64,000 nt of DNA from Mollicutes bacterium (GCA_003551005.1 PULR01000063.1:1-64000); one strand, 5' to 3'. Positions 47,162 through 57,412 are shown, counted from the first letter of the stretch. The notes: generated from the sequence alone by a model not told the origin. Program-made: numbers and translations.

Positions 47162-47835
47162 GCTGGCTTGCGAAAATGCGCCCACAGGAATCCTCCTTCC
47201 GCATTCGAGGCTGCGAGGGCGGCCTCCCTCTCGTGTGTCAGGTGCTCCTCCTGACTCTGCGGAGGCGTGAAGAGGCAGTGCCTCAGGGTTTCGAGATTCC
47301 CGGGGTCCAACGCCTCGAGCTCGGCGGCGTTCTTGAAACCGGCGTGGGCGAAGACCGTGTCCTTGAAAGTCTCGGATTGGTAAAGCGCGCCCCAGTCGCT
47401 GTCTTTATTGATGGTGCCGATGATGACCCTGCCGTCCTGCTTCACGACCCGTTTCATCTCCTCGTAGGCCTTTTGCGGGGAGGAGAAAAATTCCAGCGTG
47501 GCCATGGAGATGACGACGTCAAAGGTGGCATCGGAAAAATCCAGTGCATGGGCGTCCATCACCTCGAAGGTGATGTCCCGTCCTGTGCGGGCCGCTTTCT
47601 GCTGGGCGACCTTGAGCATTTCAGGGGAGATATCGACCGCCGTCACACGTGCACCCCTCTGAGCGAGTTCAAGCGTGAGCGTGCCGGTGCCGGCGCCGAT
47701 CTCCAGGATTCGCATGTCTTCTTGCACAGCGAAATCTTCAAACAATCCGCGTTTCTCTACCTCATCCACGAACTGTCCGAGCGGCGTCTGGAAAAAATCG
47801 TCGTATTGTCTGGCTTCTTTGTCGAAAACCGGCAT
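47158..47835 (-). CDS. Class I SAM-dependent methyltransferase
   Basis: ILEIGAGTGTLTLELAQRGARVTAVDISPEML. Confidence 0.92.
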   Translation of the reverse strand: MPVFDKEARQYDDFFQTPLGQFVDEVEKRGLFEDFAVQEDMRILEIGAGTGTLTLELAQRGARVTAVDISPEMLKVAQQKAARTGRDITFEVMDAHALDFSDATFDVVISMATLEFFSSPQKAYEEMKRVVKQDGRVIIGTINKDSDWGALYQSETFKDTVFAHAGFKNAAELEALDPGNLETLRHCLFTPPQSQEEHLTHEREAALAASNAEGGFLWAHFRKPA

Positions 47836-47916
47836 GGAATCCTCCTTACTGATTGCAACGGTAGGCTGTATTTCCCGTTAACAACCGCTTCCCGCTTCAC
47901 CCCGGGTACTTTCTAA

Positions 47917-48195
47917 TCATTTGTATTTGAAGGAGAAGTTCGGATTCGCCACAGCGATTTCATGCAAGAGCACATCCAGTCGCTGTGCATAATCGCCGAG
48001 CGAGGCGATCAAGTCATCGTGGTTCTTGATGATGAGCCGTACGGGACCCTCGGCGCTCAGCAAGACATCCTCAAGCGCCTTGAGGTCGTCCCCTTCATAC
48101 TCAAGATCGGTAAGCGCCTCACGCATATACGCATGAAACGACGCCTCGGAATCGACAGCCGACCCATCAACGGTAACCTTTAGTCTTTTAGCCAT
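47917..48195 (-). CDS. Barstar-like (barnase inhibitor family) protein
   Basis: MAKRLKVTVDGSAVDSEASFHAYMREALTDLEYEGDDLKALEDVLLSAEGPVRLIIKN matches the barstar layout. Confidence 0.65.
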   Translation of the reverse strand: MAKRLKVTVDGSAVDSEASFHAYMREALTDLEYEGDDLKALEDVLLSAEGPVRLIIKNHDDLIASLGDYAQRLDVLLHEIAVANPNFSFKYK

Positions 48196-48488
48196 CCAAT
48201 CACCTCGTTTTCTACTATTATCAGTATAACATACTCTCCGGGCGAAGAGAGGAATGCAACGCCTACACCCATGATTCCATGCCTCTATCCCTGATGGCAC
48301 GGCAGAGATCCGCCTTTGACTTATTTCATGATGAGGAGCGCTCAGCGTGGTCCCTCGCTCGTCGGCTAGCGCGGGGAAGCAGACAAGTTGGGATGCTGCT
48401 CCGCATAAAAAGTTGCAACCCCTGGTATTTGATTATATACTATAGACATCTGTGCGCTTGAAGGGCGCTTGAACGGGGGATACAGCCT

Positions 48489-49439
48489 ATGAAAGGAAAG
48501 GTCTTCAAATGGTTGATGATCGGCGTGCCGCTGGTGTTGGTCGGTGTGATCGGGTTCGTGGTTCTGGGCAGTTATCTTGAACATCGGGACCTTGTGGCAG
48601 AGGAAAAGGCAGACTTCCCGCCGCCGGGGACATTAGTCGATGTGAATGATGAGAGCGATCGGCTGCATGTTTACGCTGAAGGGGAAGGCGAACCGACGCT
48701 GGTGTTCATGTCAGGGCTGGGCACCAGTTCCCCGCTCTATGATTTCAAGCCGCTCTACGAAGAATTATCCGACGACTACCGTATTGTTGTTGTCGAGCGG
48801 GCCGGCTACGGGTGGAGCGATATTTCCTCCCGTGCAAGAGACATTGACACCGTTCTGGATGACACGCGCGCCGCGCTCAATCTTTCTGGAGAAGCCCCGC
48901 CCTATGTCCTTCTGCCACACTCCATGGCCGGTATCGAGGCGTTGCACTGGGCCAATCAGTATCCGGAGGAGATTGAAGCGATTGTCGGGCTGGACCCTTT
49001 AGTCCCGGAATATCATAAGCAACGGGATGAAGAGCCTTCATTCTCCTTGCTGATCGATTTTCTGATGAGCACCGGACTTGTCAGACGCGGGCCTGATGTC
49101 TTTGAAAACAGCTTCCCGGCAATGGAAAAGGGACTTTTGAGTGAAGCGGACGCGGAAATTGCACGCACCATTTTCTTTCGCCGCGTGCAGACCGAAAGCA
49201 TGAAGAATGAACTGGATAGCCTCTCGGATAACGCACAGACGGTCGCTGAAAAAGGAAAGCCCGATATCCCCTTCCATGTGTTCATTGCGGGTGAGAATGA
49301 GGATGAATACTGGCAGGAAAGCTTAACGGCATACGCAGAAGCAACGAATGGAACCTACCACATTCTGGGGGCAGGCCATTACATCCATCTCGAAAAGACA
49401 GCATTCATCACCGAAGAAATCAAGAACATCCTTGAGTGA
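48489..49439 (+). CDS. Alpha/beta hydrolase with N-terminal membrane anchor
   Basis: MLPHSMAGIEALHW-type nucleophile elbow (LPHSMAGIEA), ILGAGHYIHLEK catalytic His region. Confidence 0.88.
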   Translation: MKGKVFKWLMIGVPLVLVGVIGFVVLGSYLEHRDLVAEEKADFPPPGTLVDVNDESDRLHVYAEGEGEPTLVFMSGLGTSSPLYDFKPLYEELSDDYRIVVVERAGYGWSDISSRARDIDTVLDDTRAALNLSGEAPPYVLLPHSMAGIEALHWANQYPEEIEAIVGLDPLVPEYHKQRDEEPSFSLLIDFLMSTGLVRRGPDVFENSFPAMEKGLLSEADAEIARTIFFRRVQTESMKNELDSLSDNAQTVAEKGKPDIPFHVFIAGENEDEYWQESLTAYAEATNGTYHILGAGHYIHLEKTAFITEEIKNILE

Positions 49440-49488
49440 ACCACAAGACTCTGCACAGATCGTGAACGGACAATCACCCATAAGCAAA

Positions 49489-49530
49489 GCGGTTCACACC
49501 TTGATGAAAACAGTGTGAACCGCTTTTTTA
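49489..49530 (+). terminator. Intrinsic terminator
   Basis: gcggttcacaccttgatgaaaacagtgtgaaccgctttttt. Confidence 0.88.
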
Positions 49531-49675
49531 CTGCGCCCGTGAACTTGGACACTATCCCTCCATGCAAAAGTGGCAGTTCACTGAGGGGGAGCTTCGGTTA
49601 TGTCATGCATTCCCCTTTTCACCCGTTGCATTCCTTCCGGATAGACGTTTCAGGGTTGGGTGGTGTCCCCGTCTT

Positions 49676-50089
49676 TTACATGCTTTCCTCATCCACGATT
49701 CTCCCGTTTTCAAGATAGACAATGCGGTCGGCCATGTCTATGGCGTCCTGATAATCATGAGTGACAAAAACAGCGGTCATATTTCGTGATTGAATGCTTG
49801 TGCGAAGTTCTTTGCGGATGGAACGTTTCAGATTTGCGTCGAAATTACTGAAGGGTTCATCAAGCAATATGAGATCCGGGCTGGGGGCGAGCGCCCGGGC
49901 GAGGGCGACGCGTTGCTGCTGACCTCCGGATAGTTCATGCGGGTAGCTGTGTCGTTTGTCCCTCAGTTTCACGAGCTCAAGCATCTCATCGACACGCTTT
50001 TTCTTGAATCTTCTGCTTTCCCCTTTCAAGCCGAAGGCGATGTTTGCCGCAATATCTATAGTGAAGTCATTGCATGTTAGACATCTCAA
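49676..50089 (-). pseudogene. ABC transporter ATP-binding protein fragment lacking Walker A
   Basis: DIAANIAFGLKG...LSGGQQQRVALARAL...LILLDEPFSNFDANLK...VFVTHD; N-terminal about 90 aa absent. Confidence 0.8.
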
Positions 50090-50251
50090 TAGCTTGGCAA
50101 TGAATAATAAAGGTAACAGTCAATATTTTATAAACACGCGTTGCATATAAATTGTATGCGCATCACTCTTAAGGCACAATAAGGATTGCAAACATCGCGA
50201 ACCATTCGGCTGCGCTTTTCTCGTTTAGATTCTACGAAAGGGTGATGATTC

Positions 50252-50596
50252 ATGAAAAGCCGGATCCTTGCAGGTTTAGTGAGTGGAGCTATTTTAGGGG
50301 TTTTCTGCATCATCGGTGCTTCCACACGCAATCCGGATGCCACCGGCGGCTTCTTCTTCGCGTTCTGGTTCAACCGGGTCGTCATGGGCCTGGCGATCGG
50401 CATGACAGGAAACGCTTCGCGCAATGTCATGCTTGCGAAGGGGCTCATTCTGGGAACCGTCATCTCCTTCGCCTTCTTCAGCACCACCGGTTTCGAAGAC
50501 CTCCTTGGATTCCTCGCCGGCATCGTCTACGGCGTGATCATCGGGCTCGCGGTTTATCTGGCCCAGAAATACAGAGAGCCGGAGATAGAACATTAA
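50252..50596 (+). CDS. Small hypothetical membrane protein
   Basis: 114 aa, 3-4 TM; gaaaGGGTGatgattcATG start context. Confidence 0.65.
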   Translation: MKSRILAGLVSGAILGVFCIIGASTRNPDATGGFFFAFWFNRVVMGLAIGMTGNASRNVMLAKGLILGTVISFAFFSTTGFEDLLGFLAGIVYGVIIGLAVYLAQKYREPEIEH

Positions 50597-50676
50597 GCAT
50601 CACCATGTCCTGATAAAAAAATGTTATGGACCGTTACTAATCACTTTGACAATCGACACGGTCGCCGACAATCAAA

Positions 50677-50711
50677 AAGGAGTAACCCGCGCGGGATTAC
50701 TCCTTTTCATA
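50677..50711. terminator. Intrinsic terminator-like hairpin
   Basis: aaaaggagtaacccgcgcgggattactcctttt. Confidence 0.75.
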
Positions 50712-51215
50712 TGTGCTCGTTGGATTCATGTATGCTGCTTCTCTAGCATGAAAAGCTGAATATGATTCCACTCGTGGTCTGCTCAACAGCTACAAATACG
50801 AAAAACAAGAAGATATTACAGCTGAATTGAAAGAAATCTATTAACCCTTAACAACACAAGTTTGTGTTCTTCACTATTGAAATCCCCACTGGACCGATAT
50901 CTGCGAGATAGACCCATCCCTTCTTGGGGATCTTACTGAAAATCTACTGCACAACGTCCATCAGTGTACAAGACAGTGCTCTTGAAGGCGTTCACCCTGG
51001 GAAACGAGACGGGAGAGAGGAGGCCGGCTTCCCGCACTCGTCAAAGTTGAAAATCCTATGGTATACTGAACTAACAGTCATTCTGGTTTGACGGATTAGA
51101 GGGTGGATGCCCGGCAATGGACCTTTACGACTCAAAAGAGAGCTTTAAAACACTTGCTTGTTTGGATTAAATTGAGCATGCATGGTGCGTAGCGTGTACT
51201 GAAGGGAGCTGTGCG

Positions 51216-51752
51216 ATGAGAAAAGAACCGATTGAATCCCTACTTGTCGAATATGGTTTCAAGGATTTCCGCTGGGTCGCGCCGGAAGCGATCGCCGTCA
51301 GGCAGTGGGTGCGTTTCCTGTGTGTCGAAAGTTGTCCTTCATACGGGAAGAAGGCCGTCTGCCCGCCGCATGTCCCCGCGATTGAAGAATGTGAACGGTT
51401 CTTCTCCGAGTATCATGCGGCGATTCTGATTCGCTTTGAAATGAAGGCGCATCATCGGGATGACGACCCGGAGGTATTCCAGGATATCGACCGGCGCCTG
51501 ATCGAGCTGGAGAAACGTCTGTTCTTCGAGGGTCATCCCAAGGTCATTGTGCTGCCGGCCACCATCTGCTATCGATGCGAGGAGTGTGCAGGAAGGAAGG
51601 ACTTATGTCGTCACAAAGAGAGCGCCCGGCCCACGCCCGAAGCACTGGGGGTCGACCTCTTCGAGACCGTGAAGAGTGTCGGGTATCCCTTAAAGGTCAT
51701 AAAGGACCTAGACGAGACCATGAACCGCTATGCGCTGCTCATGGTCGATTGA
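51216..51752 (+). CDS. DUF2284-like Cys-rich metal-binding protein
   Basis: CVESCPSYGKKAVCPPHVP and CYRCEECAGRKDLCRHKESARPTPEALGVDLFETV. Confidence 0.88.
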   Translation: MRKEPIESLLVEYGFKDFRWVAPEAIAVRQWVRFLCVESCPSYGKKAVCPPHVPAIEECERFFSEYHAAILIRFEMKAHHRDDDPEVFQDIDRRLIELEKRLFFEGHPKVIVLPATICYRCEECAGRKDLCRHKESARPTPEALGVDLFETVKSVGYPLKVIKDLDETMNRYALLMVD

Positions 51753-51842
51753 TCCACGGAGGTCTTCGTCTATGACATCAAAAAGACCGTCGTCACCCTG
51801 CCGCAATATGTTGAGAATTAACACCCCGTCGAACCCTGACAA

Positions 51843-51873
51843 TGACGCGGCTTCTAGCTGCGTCATTTTTTGT
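51843..51873 (+). terminator. Intrinsic terminator
   Basis: aatgacgcggcttctagctgcgtcattttttg. Confidence 0.75.
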
Positions 51874-52573
51874 GTCTTTTGTCGTCGTGGGCGATTCCCT
51901 TCACAAAAAAATCTTTAAATAAGTTTTTTCCAAGTATAAAAAACTGCACCCCTTGACTGGATCAAGCGAATCCAGACTGCGGGGCGCAGAACCATGCGGG
52001 TGAGACCGGTAACACTTTTCATAGGTGAGTGAAGCGTTTGATATCAATGCCACCGATGGATGGTCCCGGTTCTTCTGTTTGGAGCGGAGAATGAGTCCGC
52101 CCAGGCCGAGTGTCAGAATCGTGAACAAAACGCCCCAAGCATTTTGACTCTCCCGGTTATTACTCACTGCAGATTCCCCTCTGGATTGTTTGGTAGTAAT
52201 CTTCGTCGACAACTGTAAAAACCTAAGGACAAAGCTTTCAATTATACTTTTATTACATCAAGTCATTTTGGATTTTCAAAATCCGCTTTACTTGCGTGTC
52301 TCGCATGGGTTGTCTATCACGTTTAGAAAGTTTCTGGGATCGCGTATCACCATGTATCTTCCAACCAACCGGGAAATCTTCCGTCCTGTGGTCGTGAGCA
52401 GCACCACCCAACTCCAGATGCGAGTATCTGTTGAAGATAGTTAAAGAATGCATTCTAACATGCCTCAATAATCTGCGCGGTTTGTAAAGCTGTGGATTGG
52501 TTAGCTAGTAAAACTCTGATTTCCAACAGAGGACGATAAGTAGAAGAGCATGGATTGTTGAATAATTCCATAA

Positions 52574-52603
52574 AAAGAAGAACCCGAACGTCCGTCCGGG
52601 CTC
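52574..52603 (-). terminator. Intrinsic terminator of the MurNAc operon
   Basis: agcccggacggacgttcgggttcttcttttt on the minus strand. Confidence 0.75.
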
Positions 52604-52628
52604 AATGAAAAGGGGTATGTAAGGGGGG

Positions 52629-53114
52629 CTATATTTCCTCATGGATCACAAGTTCCAACATCGCTTCACCAGAAGCTTTTCTTCCCTCACGCAAGGATAG
52701 TTGCTTGACTCTATCCATGTTGGTGATGACAATCGGTGTGATGAGGGGCTTGTCGTGCTTCTGAACTTTTTTGGGATTGACTTTGATCAGGGGGTCTCCT
52801 GTCTGCACGCGATCGCCTTCGGCAACAAAGGATTTAAATCCCTTCCCTTTGAGGTAGACTGTATCGAGTCCGATGTGAATCATGATTTCGAGGCCTTCCT
52901 CATTTCTAAACGAGACCGCGTGCTTGCTTGGGAATACATGCATGATCTCTCCCGCGCATGGCGCGCGGAAAAGGAAGGTCTCGGGTTCGATGGCCGCACC
53001 GTCCCCCATCATTTTATCCGCGAATACTTGATCGGGAACGTTTTCCATTTTCTTCACTACGCCGTCTACCGGGGCATACAATGTCGATGTCATCATTTCC
53101 CGCCTCTCGTTCAA
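52629..53114 (-). CDS. PTS glucose-type IIA component
   Basis: 161 aa; LEIMIHIGLDTVYLKGKGF (active His HIGLDTV), FLFRAPCAGEIMHVFPSKHAV. Confidence 0.93.
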   Translation of the reverse strand: MNERREMMTSTLYAPVDGVVKKMENVPDQVFADKMMGDGAAIEPETFLFRAPCAGEIMHVFPSKHAVSFRNEEGLEIMIHIGLDTVYLKGKGFKSFVAEGDRVQTGDPLIKVNPKKVQKHDKPLITPIVITNMDRVKQLSLREGRKASGEAMLELVIHEEI

Positions 53115-54151
53115 AGCTTGATAAAGCGTATCTTCTTGCCGTTCGCCAGACTTTCCAGCATCCCGCGATACTTCTCATCGACAGTCCCGATGACATTGAC
53201 ACGTTCATCCTGAGGCTTGTCTCGCTTGATGATCTGAATCTCGCCAGAATAGCGTTTGTAGCGCTTATTGTCGATGGTGATCGCGCCGGCTTCGCGGGTT
53301 GTCGTGTGGCAGGGCTCGATGGTCTCCCCTGCGCTTGCATACATCCGGGACTCTTTCAACCGAAGCAGTGACGCCGGGGAATCGGGGCGGATGGTAAAGG
53401 TGGTCTCATATAAATATTCATAATCGGAAACGAATGCGACCGGGATGCGGATGATTCCATCGTGCATGGTCGCTTCAATCAATTGACGCTGATGATCGGA
53501 TAGCGTCGCATCGCCGATCATCACCGAGGCAACGTTGTAGCGGTGCAGAAGCTCGATAAAAGATGCGTAAGGGGGAAGGGACCGATGGTGTTCAAGGGTG
53601 GGCAGCCCTTCGTGTATCGGGCCCCGTTTCAAGTCGTCTCCGGGGATGAAAGCCATGGTTGAGACGCCCAGATGGTTCAATCTATTGTTGAGCGAGTTGA
53701 ACAGCGTTTCATCCAGTCCCGTCTCCGGCCGTGGATAGAAATTGTGCAGCGCCCAGACTTCGCCTTGAAGACGTTCAATTAGTTCCTGGTTTACAATCGT
53801 GGCATTCAAAACAACGGGAACCTTCTCGTTCATGGCGAGAATCTCCTCGTCATCAAAGCCGAAATCGGGGCGTACGGCATCGAGCTGCAAGGTATCGACC
53901 ATGGCGGGAAAATCGGTATTCAGATAGTCAAACGTCCGCTTGGAAATATCGGCAATCACCTTGAAGCCCCGCGCTTTCAGCCAGGTGCACATGGTGGCGG
54001 CGTTCGAGGGATAATCCGGAATTGCTTCGTACTCTTCTTGAAGATGGAGGGAAGTGAATATCGTATATCCACTTCCCGCCATTGTCTTCAGCATGGGTTT
54101 TTGTCGGTCAAAATGGGAAAGATAGACCGAAAAACCCAGTGTGTCAAACAT
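53111..54151 (-). CDS. mupG: MupG-family (DUF871) 6-phospho-N-acetylmuramidase
   Basis: LGFSVYLSHFDRQKPMLKTMAGSGYTIFTSLHLQEE, NFYPRPETGLDE; operon context. Confidence 0.88.
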   Translation of the reverse strand: MFDTLGFSVYLSHFDRQKPMLKTMAGSGYTIFTSLHLQEEYEAIPDYPSNAATMCTWLKARGFKVIADISKRTFDYLNTDFPAMVDTLQLDAVRPDFGFDDEEILAMNEKVPVVLNATIVNQELIERLQGEVWALHNFYPRPETGLDETLFNSLNNRLNHLGVSTMAFIPGDDLKRGPIHEGLPTLEHHRSLPPYASFIELLHRYNVASVMIGDATLSDHQRQLIEATMHDGIIRIPVAFVSDYEYLYETTFTIRPDSPASLLRLKESRMYASAGETIEPCHTTTREAGAITIDNKRYKRYSGEIQIIKRDKPQDERVNVIGTVDEKYRGMLESLANGKKIRFIKL

Positions 54152-55562
54152 TCTCCAGCTCTTTTACACGGACGAGGAAATGCGTGACGATGAATCCGCC
54201 AATGTAGGAAATGACCAGTCCAATCACATACAGGACCATGCCGTCAAGCACACCCTGCATGAGCGGGATGGCGACCAGTCCCGAGGGTCCCCATGCGCCG
54301 GCGGTGACGCCGGCGACCATGACAAAGGCGCCTCCGAAACCGGCTCCGAGCCCCGCGGTGATGAAGGGCTTGCCCAGAGGCAGCGTCACACCGTAGATGA
54401 GCGGTTCGCCAATACCCAGGACGCCGGCCGGCAGCGCACCGGCGATGACGGACTTCATGCGCTGATGGTTGATCTTGCGGGCTTTCAGATAGATAGCCAG
54501 TGCCGCACCGACCTGTCCCGCACCCGCCATGGCGAGAACAGGGAACAAGGGCACGCCGCCGAGCTCTTCAAGCTGGATAGCATAGATGGGAATCAAACCA
54601 TGATGCATGCCCACCAGCACCAGTGGCAAGAAGAGCGCGGCCAGAATAAAGCCGGAAATGAGATTCACAACCGTGTATTCGGACCCGATGAACAGCTGGA
54701 GGAACGCAATGAGCCCATCGGAGAGGAAACCCGTGAGCGGCATGATGCCGAGCACGACGATCAACGTCGTCACGAGGATGCTGATGATTGGAGTGAGGAT
54801 GATGTCCAGCGTATCAGGCACGCGTTTGCGGACGAACTTCTCGACTTTGGCGAGGATGTACACGGAAATGATGACCCCGATGATCCCGCCTTTGCCTGTC
54901 GTCAGGATGGATTCGAGCGGCTCCGCTTCGTTGAACAATCCCAGAATCTGCGAGATTTCATCGATCTCACCCGAGATTGTTATCGCGCCAATCATGCCAC
55001 CCAGGCCGAGCGTGGCCCCGAACTGTCTCGCTGAATTGATGCCGACGAATATGGCAAAATAGCCGAGAAATCCCGTTCCGATCAAGGCGAAGAGATTCGC
55101 GACGAGCAACCAGAAGTCATTTTCTGTCCCGGTCTCGAAGATGACATCGGAGAGACCACTGAAGATACCGGCGGCGATGATGGCCGGGATGAGCGGGATG
55201 AAAATGTTGGCGATCGTCTCAAGACCGCGACGGAAAGGACCTTTCTGCTGGCGACCCTTGATATCTTCCTTGGTCTCCTCCCAGTCTTCTGTGACGGCGG
55301 ATTCAAGCTCGATGCCGAAATCCTCGGAAAAGATGTCGATGATCTTCTTCGCTTTTCCGGGTCCGACAACCACCTGCAGTGTGGATTCTCCTTGAACGCC
55401 CATGACACCCTCGGTTTCCTGAAGTGCTTCCCGGTCTACTTTCGAGGGGTCCTTGAGACGTATCCGGATGCGCGTCATGCATGGACTTGCGGCGCGGATG
55501 TTCTCCTTGCCGCCGATCTGTTCGATAATCGTCTGTGCGAGTTGTTTGTTGTCGACTGCCAT
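54144..55562 (-). CDS. murP: PTS IIBC, N-acetylmuramic acid type (MurP-like)
   Basis: IRAASPCMTRIRIRLKD IIB Cys; IGEPLIYGVTLPLGKPFITAGLGAGFGG IIC; context with murQ. Confidence 0.9.
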   Translation of the reverse strand: MAVDNKQLAQTIIEQIGGKENIRAASPCMTRIRIRLKDPSKVDREALQETEGVMGVQGESTLQVVVGPGKAKKIIDIFSEDFGIELESAVTEDWEETKEDIKGRQQKGPFRRGLETIANIFIPLIPAIIAAGIFSGLSDVIFETGTENDFWLLVANLFALIGTGFLGYFAIFVGINSARQFGATLGLGGMIGAITISGEIDEISQILGLFNEAEPLESILTTGKGGIIGVIISVYILAKVEKFVRKRVPDTLDIILTPIISILVTTLIVVLGIMPLTGFLSDGLIAFLQLFIGSEYTVVNLISGFILAALFLPLVLVGMHHGLIPIYAIQLEELGGVPLFPVLAMAGAGQVGAALAIYLKARKINHQRMKSVIAGALPAGVLGIGEPLIYGVTLPLGKPFITAGLGAGFGGAFVMVAGVTAGAWGPSGLVAIPLMQGVLDGMVLYVIGLVISYIGGFIVTHFLVRVKELENV

Positions 55563-55657
55563 TCAAAATTCTCCCCTCTTTTTTTATTATTGTGGTGTGA
55601 TAGGAAAGATGAACCCTTACTGCGCTCGGAAATCACCTCCATACAAAGAACACTAAA

Positions 55658-56548
55658 CTATAAGATTGCTTCGCGGACGTGGCCATCCGCGGCTTCAAGG
55701 CGCCTCTTTGCCTCCTGGTTGCTGCAGCTGGCAAGAATCATGACAATAGCGGTCTTGACAGCGCCTTCCGCTTCTTCAAGCGTCTGCTCTGCAACAGTGT
55801 GTTCAACGCCTGTTGCTTCGACGACAATGTCGACCGAACGCCGCTTGAGTTTCTCATTGGTTATCTGCAGATCTACCATGTAGTTCTTGAATACTTTGCC
55901 TAGACCGACCATTGTGAATGTGGAGAGCATATTCACTACCATCTTCTGAGCCGTTCCGGCCTTCAACCGGGTCGAGCCCGTGAGTACTTCCGGGCCTGTG
56001 ACCGGTTCGATGGCTATGTCAGCGTGCCTGCCGATCACGGAAGCTTTGTTGTTGGCTACAGCGACCGTGGCCGCACCTTTCTGCTTGGCGTATTTTATGC
56101 CCTCGACGACGTAGGGAGTGCGGCCGCTCGCCGCGAGACCGACCAGGACATCCTTCTGAGAAAAACCGATGTTCTCGAGGTCCTCTTGTGCCATGGTCTG
56201 GCTGTCTTCCGCGCCTTCAACAGCCTTCATGAATGCTTTTGTCCCTCCTGCGAGCAGTCCTTGAACCTTGTCCGGTGAAACGCCGAATGTCGGCGGGCAT
56301 TCCACTGCATCCATCAACCCGATGCGTCCGCTGGAGCCGGCACCCATGTAGATCAGCCGTCCGCCGGATTGAAGACGGTTCTTGATGATTTCAATCGCTG
56401 CTTTTATATGGGGAATCTCATCTCTGACAGCACTAGCGACGGCGGCGTCTTCAGTATTCATGACTTTCAGACCTTCTTCGAGGTCCATGGAATCCAGATC
56501 CCGGGTTTTATCGTTGCTCGTTTCCGTGGTTAGTGTGTCTAGCTTCAT
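55658..56548 (-). CDS. murQ: N-acetylmuramic acid 6-phosphate etherase
   Basis: GGRLIYMGAGSSGRIGLMDAVECPPTFGV, VGLAASGRTPYVVEGIKYAK. Confidence 0.95.
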   Translation of the reverse strand: MKLDTLTTETSNDKTRDLDSMDLEEGLKVMNTEDAAVASAVRDEIPHIKAAIEIIKNRLQSGGRLIYMGAGSSGRIGLMDAVECPPTFGVSPDKVQGLLAGGTKAFMKAVEGAEDSQTMAQEDLENIGFSQKDVLVGLAASGRTPYVVEGIKYAKQKGAATVAVANNKASVIGRHADIAIEPVTGPEVLTGSTRLKAGTAQKMVVNMLSTFTMVGLGKVFKNYMVDLQITNEKLKRRSVDIVVEATGVEHTVAEQTLEEAEGAVKTAIVMILASCSNQEAKRRLEAADGHVREAIL

Positions 56549-57393
56549 CAGTCCTTCTCCTTTCTAATATGAGTGCGTGCGATCATTTTCAAGGACGTTT
56601 CATATTGTCTGTTGGCATACGTCGTATAGAGGATGTCAACGACAGACAGCTGTGCCATTCTCGAGGACATGGCGCCACTTCTGAAGATGGATTCATTAGC
56701 AGCGATGAAGAGATTGTAATCGCAAAGGTCGGCAATAGCTGAAGACCCATAGCGTGTGATCGACACGGTGGGGACGCGGTTTTCTTTCATCGATTCGAGG
56801 CAACGGATGATTTCCTGGGTCTTCCCCGAATAGGAGATGGCAATGCCCAAGTCCTGACTGGTCATGTTCCTTGCTGTCAGCCACTGTACATGCCAATCCT
56901 CCGCAATCGTAATGTGCTTGTTCAAGCGCAGAAGCTTCTGCTGCAGATCGCGAGCGACATTGAAGGATGAACCGAGGCCGAAGGCGCAGATGTTATCTGC
57001 CTTCATGAGCAAATCCACTGTCTTATCCACGACATCATAATCCAGTAGATTCAGCGTGTCCTCTAAAGACAGGATATTCTTGCGTGTAATCTTATCGGCA
57101 ATCTCCTTGACGCTGTCGCCCTTGGTAATCTCGCTTTCGTCCTCTTGCGGTGTCTTTTTGCGCATGGCGAGTTCATAAATCAGGGAATGGATGAAGTCCT
57201 TGTAACCCTTGAAGCCGAGACGCTTGCATAGCCGGATGGCCGTCGATGCCGAAGCGTAGCTCCGTTTGGCCAGTTCATGGACGGTGAGGTCGGCGGTCTC
57301 CTCGGGGTTGTCGAGTATGAAGCGGACAATCGCCTTTTCTGTTGCGTGTGCGTGGGGATAATATTCCCTCAGTTTAATCAGTGCGTTCTGCAT
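56548..57393 (-). CDS. murR: MurR/RpiR family transcriptional regulator
   Basis: N-terminal HTH (TVHELAKRSYASASTAIRLCKRLGFKGYKDF) and SIS domain. Confidence 0.92.
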   Translation of the reverse strand: MQNALIKLREYYPHAHATEKAIVRFILDNPEETADLTVHELAKRSYASASTAIRLCKRLGFKGYKDFIHSLIYELAMRKKTPQEDESEITKGDSVKEIADKITRKNILSLEDTLNLLDYDVVDKTVDLLMKADNICAFGLGSSFNVARDLQQKLLRLNKHITIAEDWHVQWLTARNMTSQDLGIAISYSGKTQEIIRCLESMKENRVPTVSITRYGSSAIADLCDYNLFIAANESIFRSGAMSSRMAQLSVVDILYTTYANRQYETSLKMIARTHIRKEKD

Positions 57394-57412
57394 GATTGTT
57401 CCCCCTTAGATT

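Noticed and set aside
51901-52212. 103-aa minus ORF with one TM-like stretch
   Set aside because: TTG start, no clear SD, C-terminal half looks non-coding; not enough support.
54141-55034. 297-aa + strand ORF
   Set aside because: Antisense to murP; no recognisable motifs.
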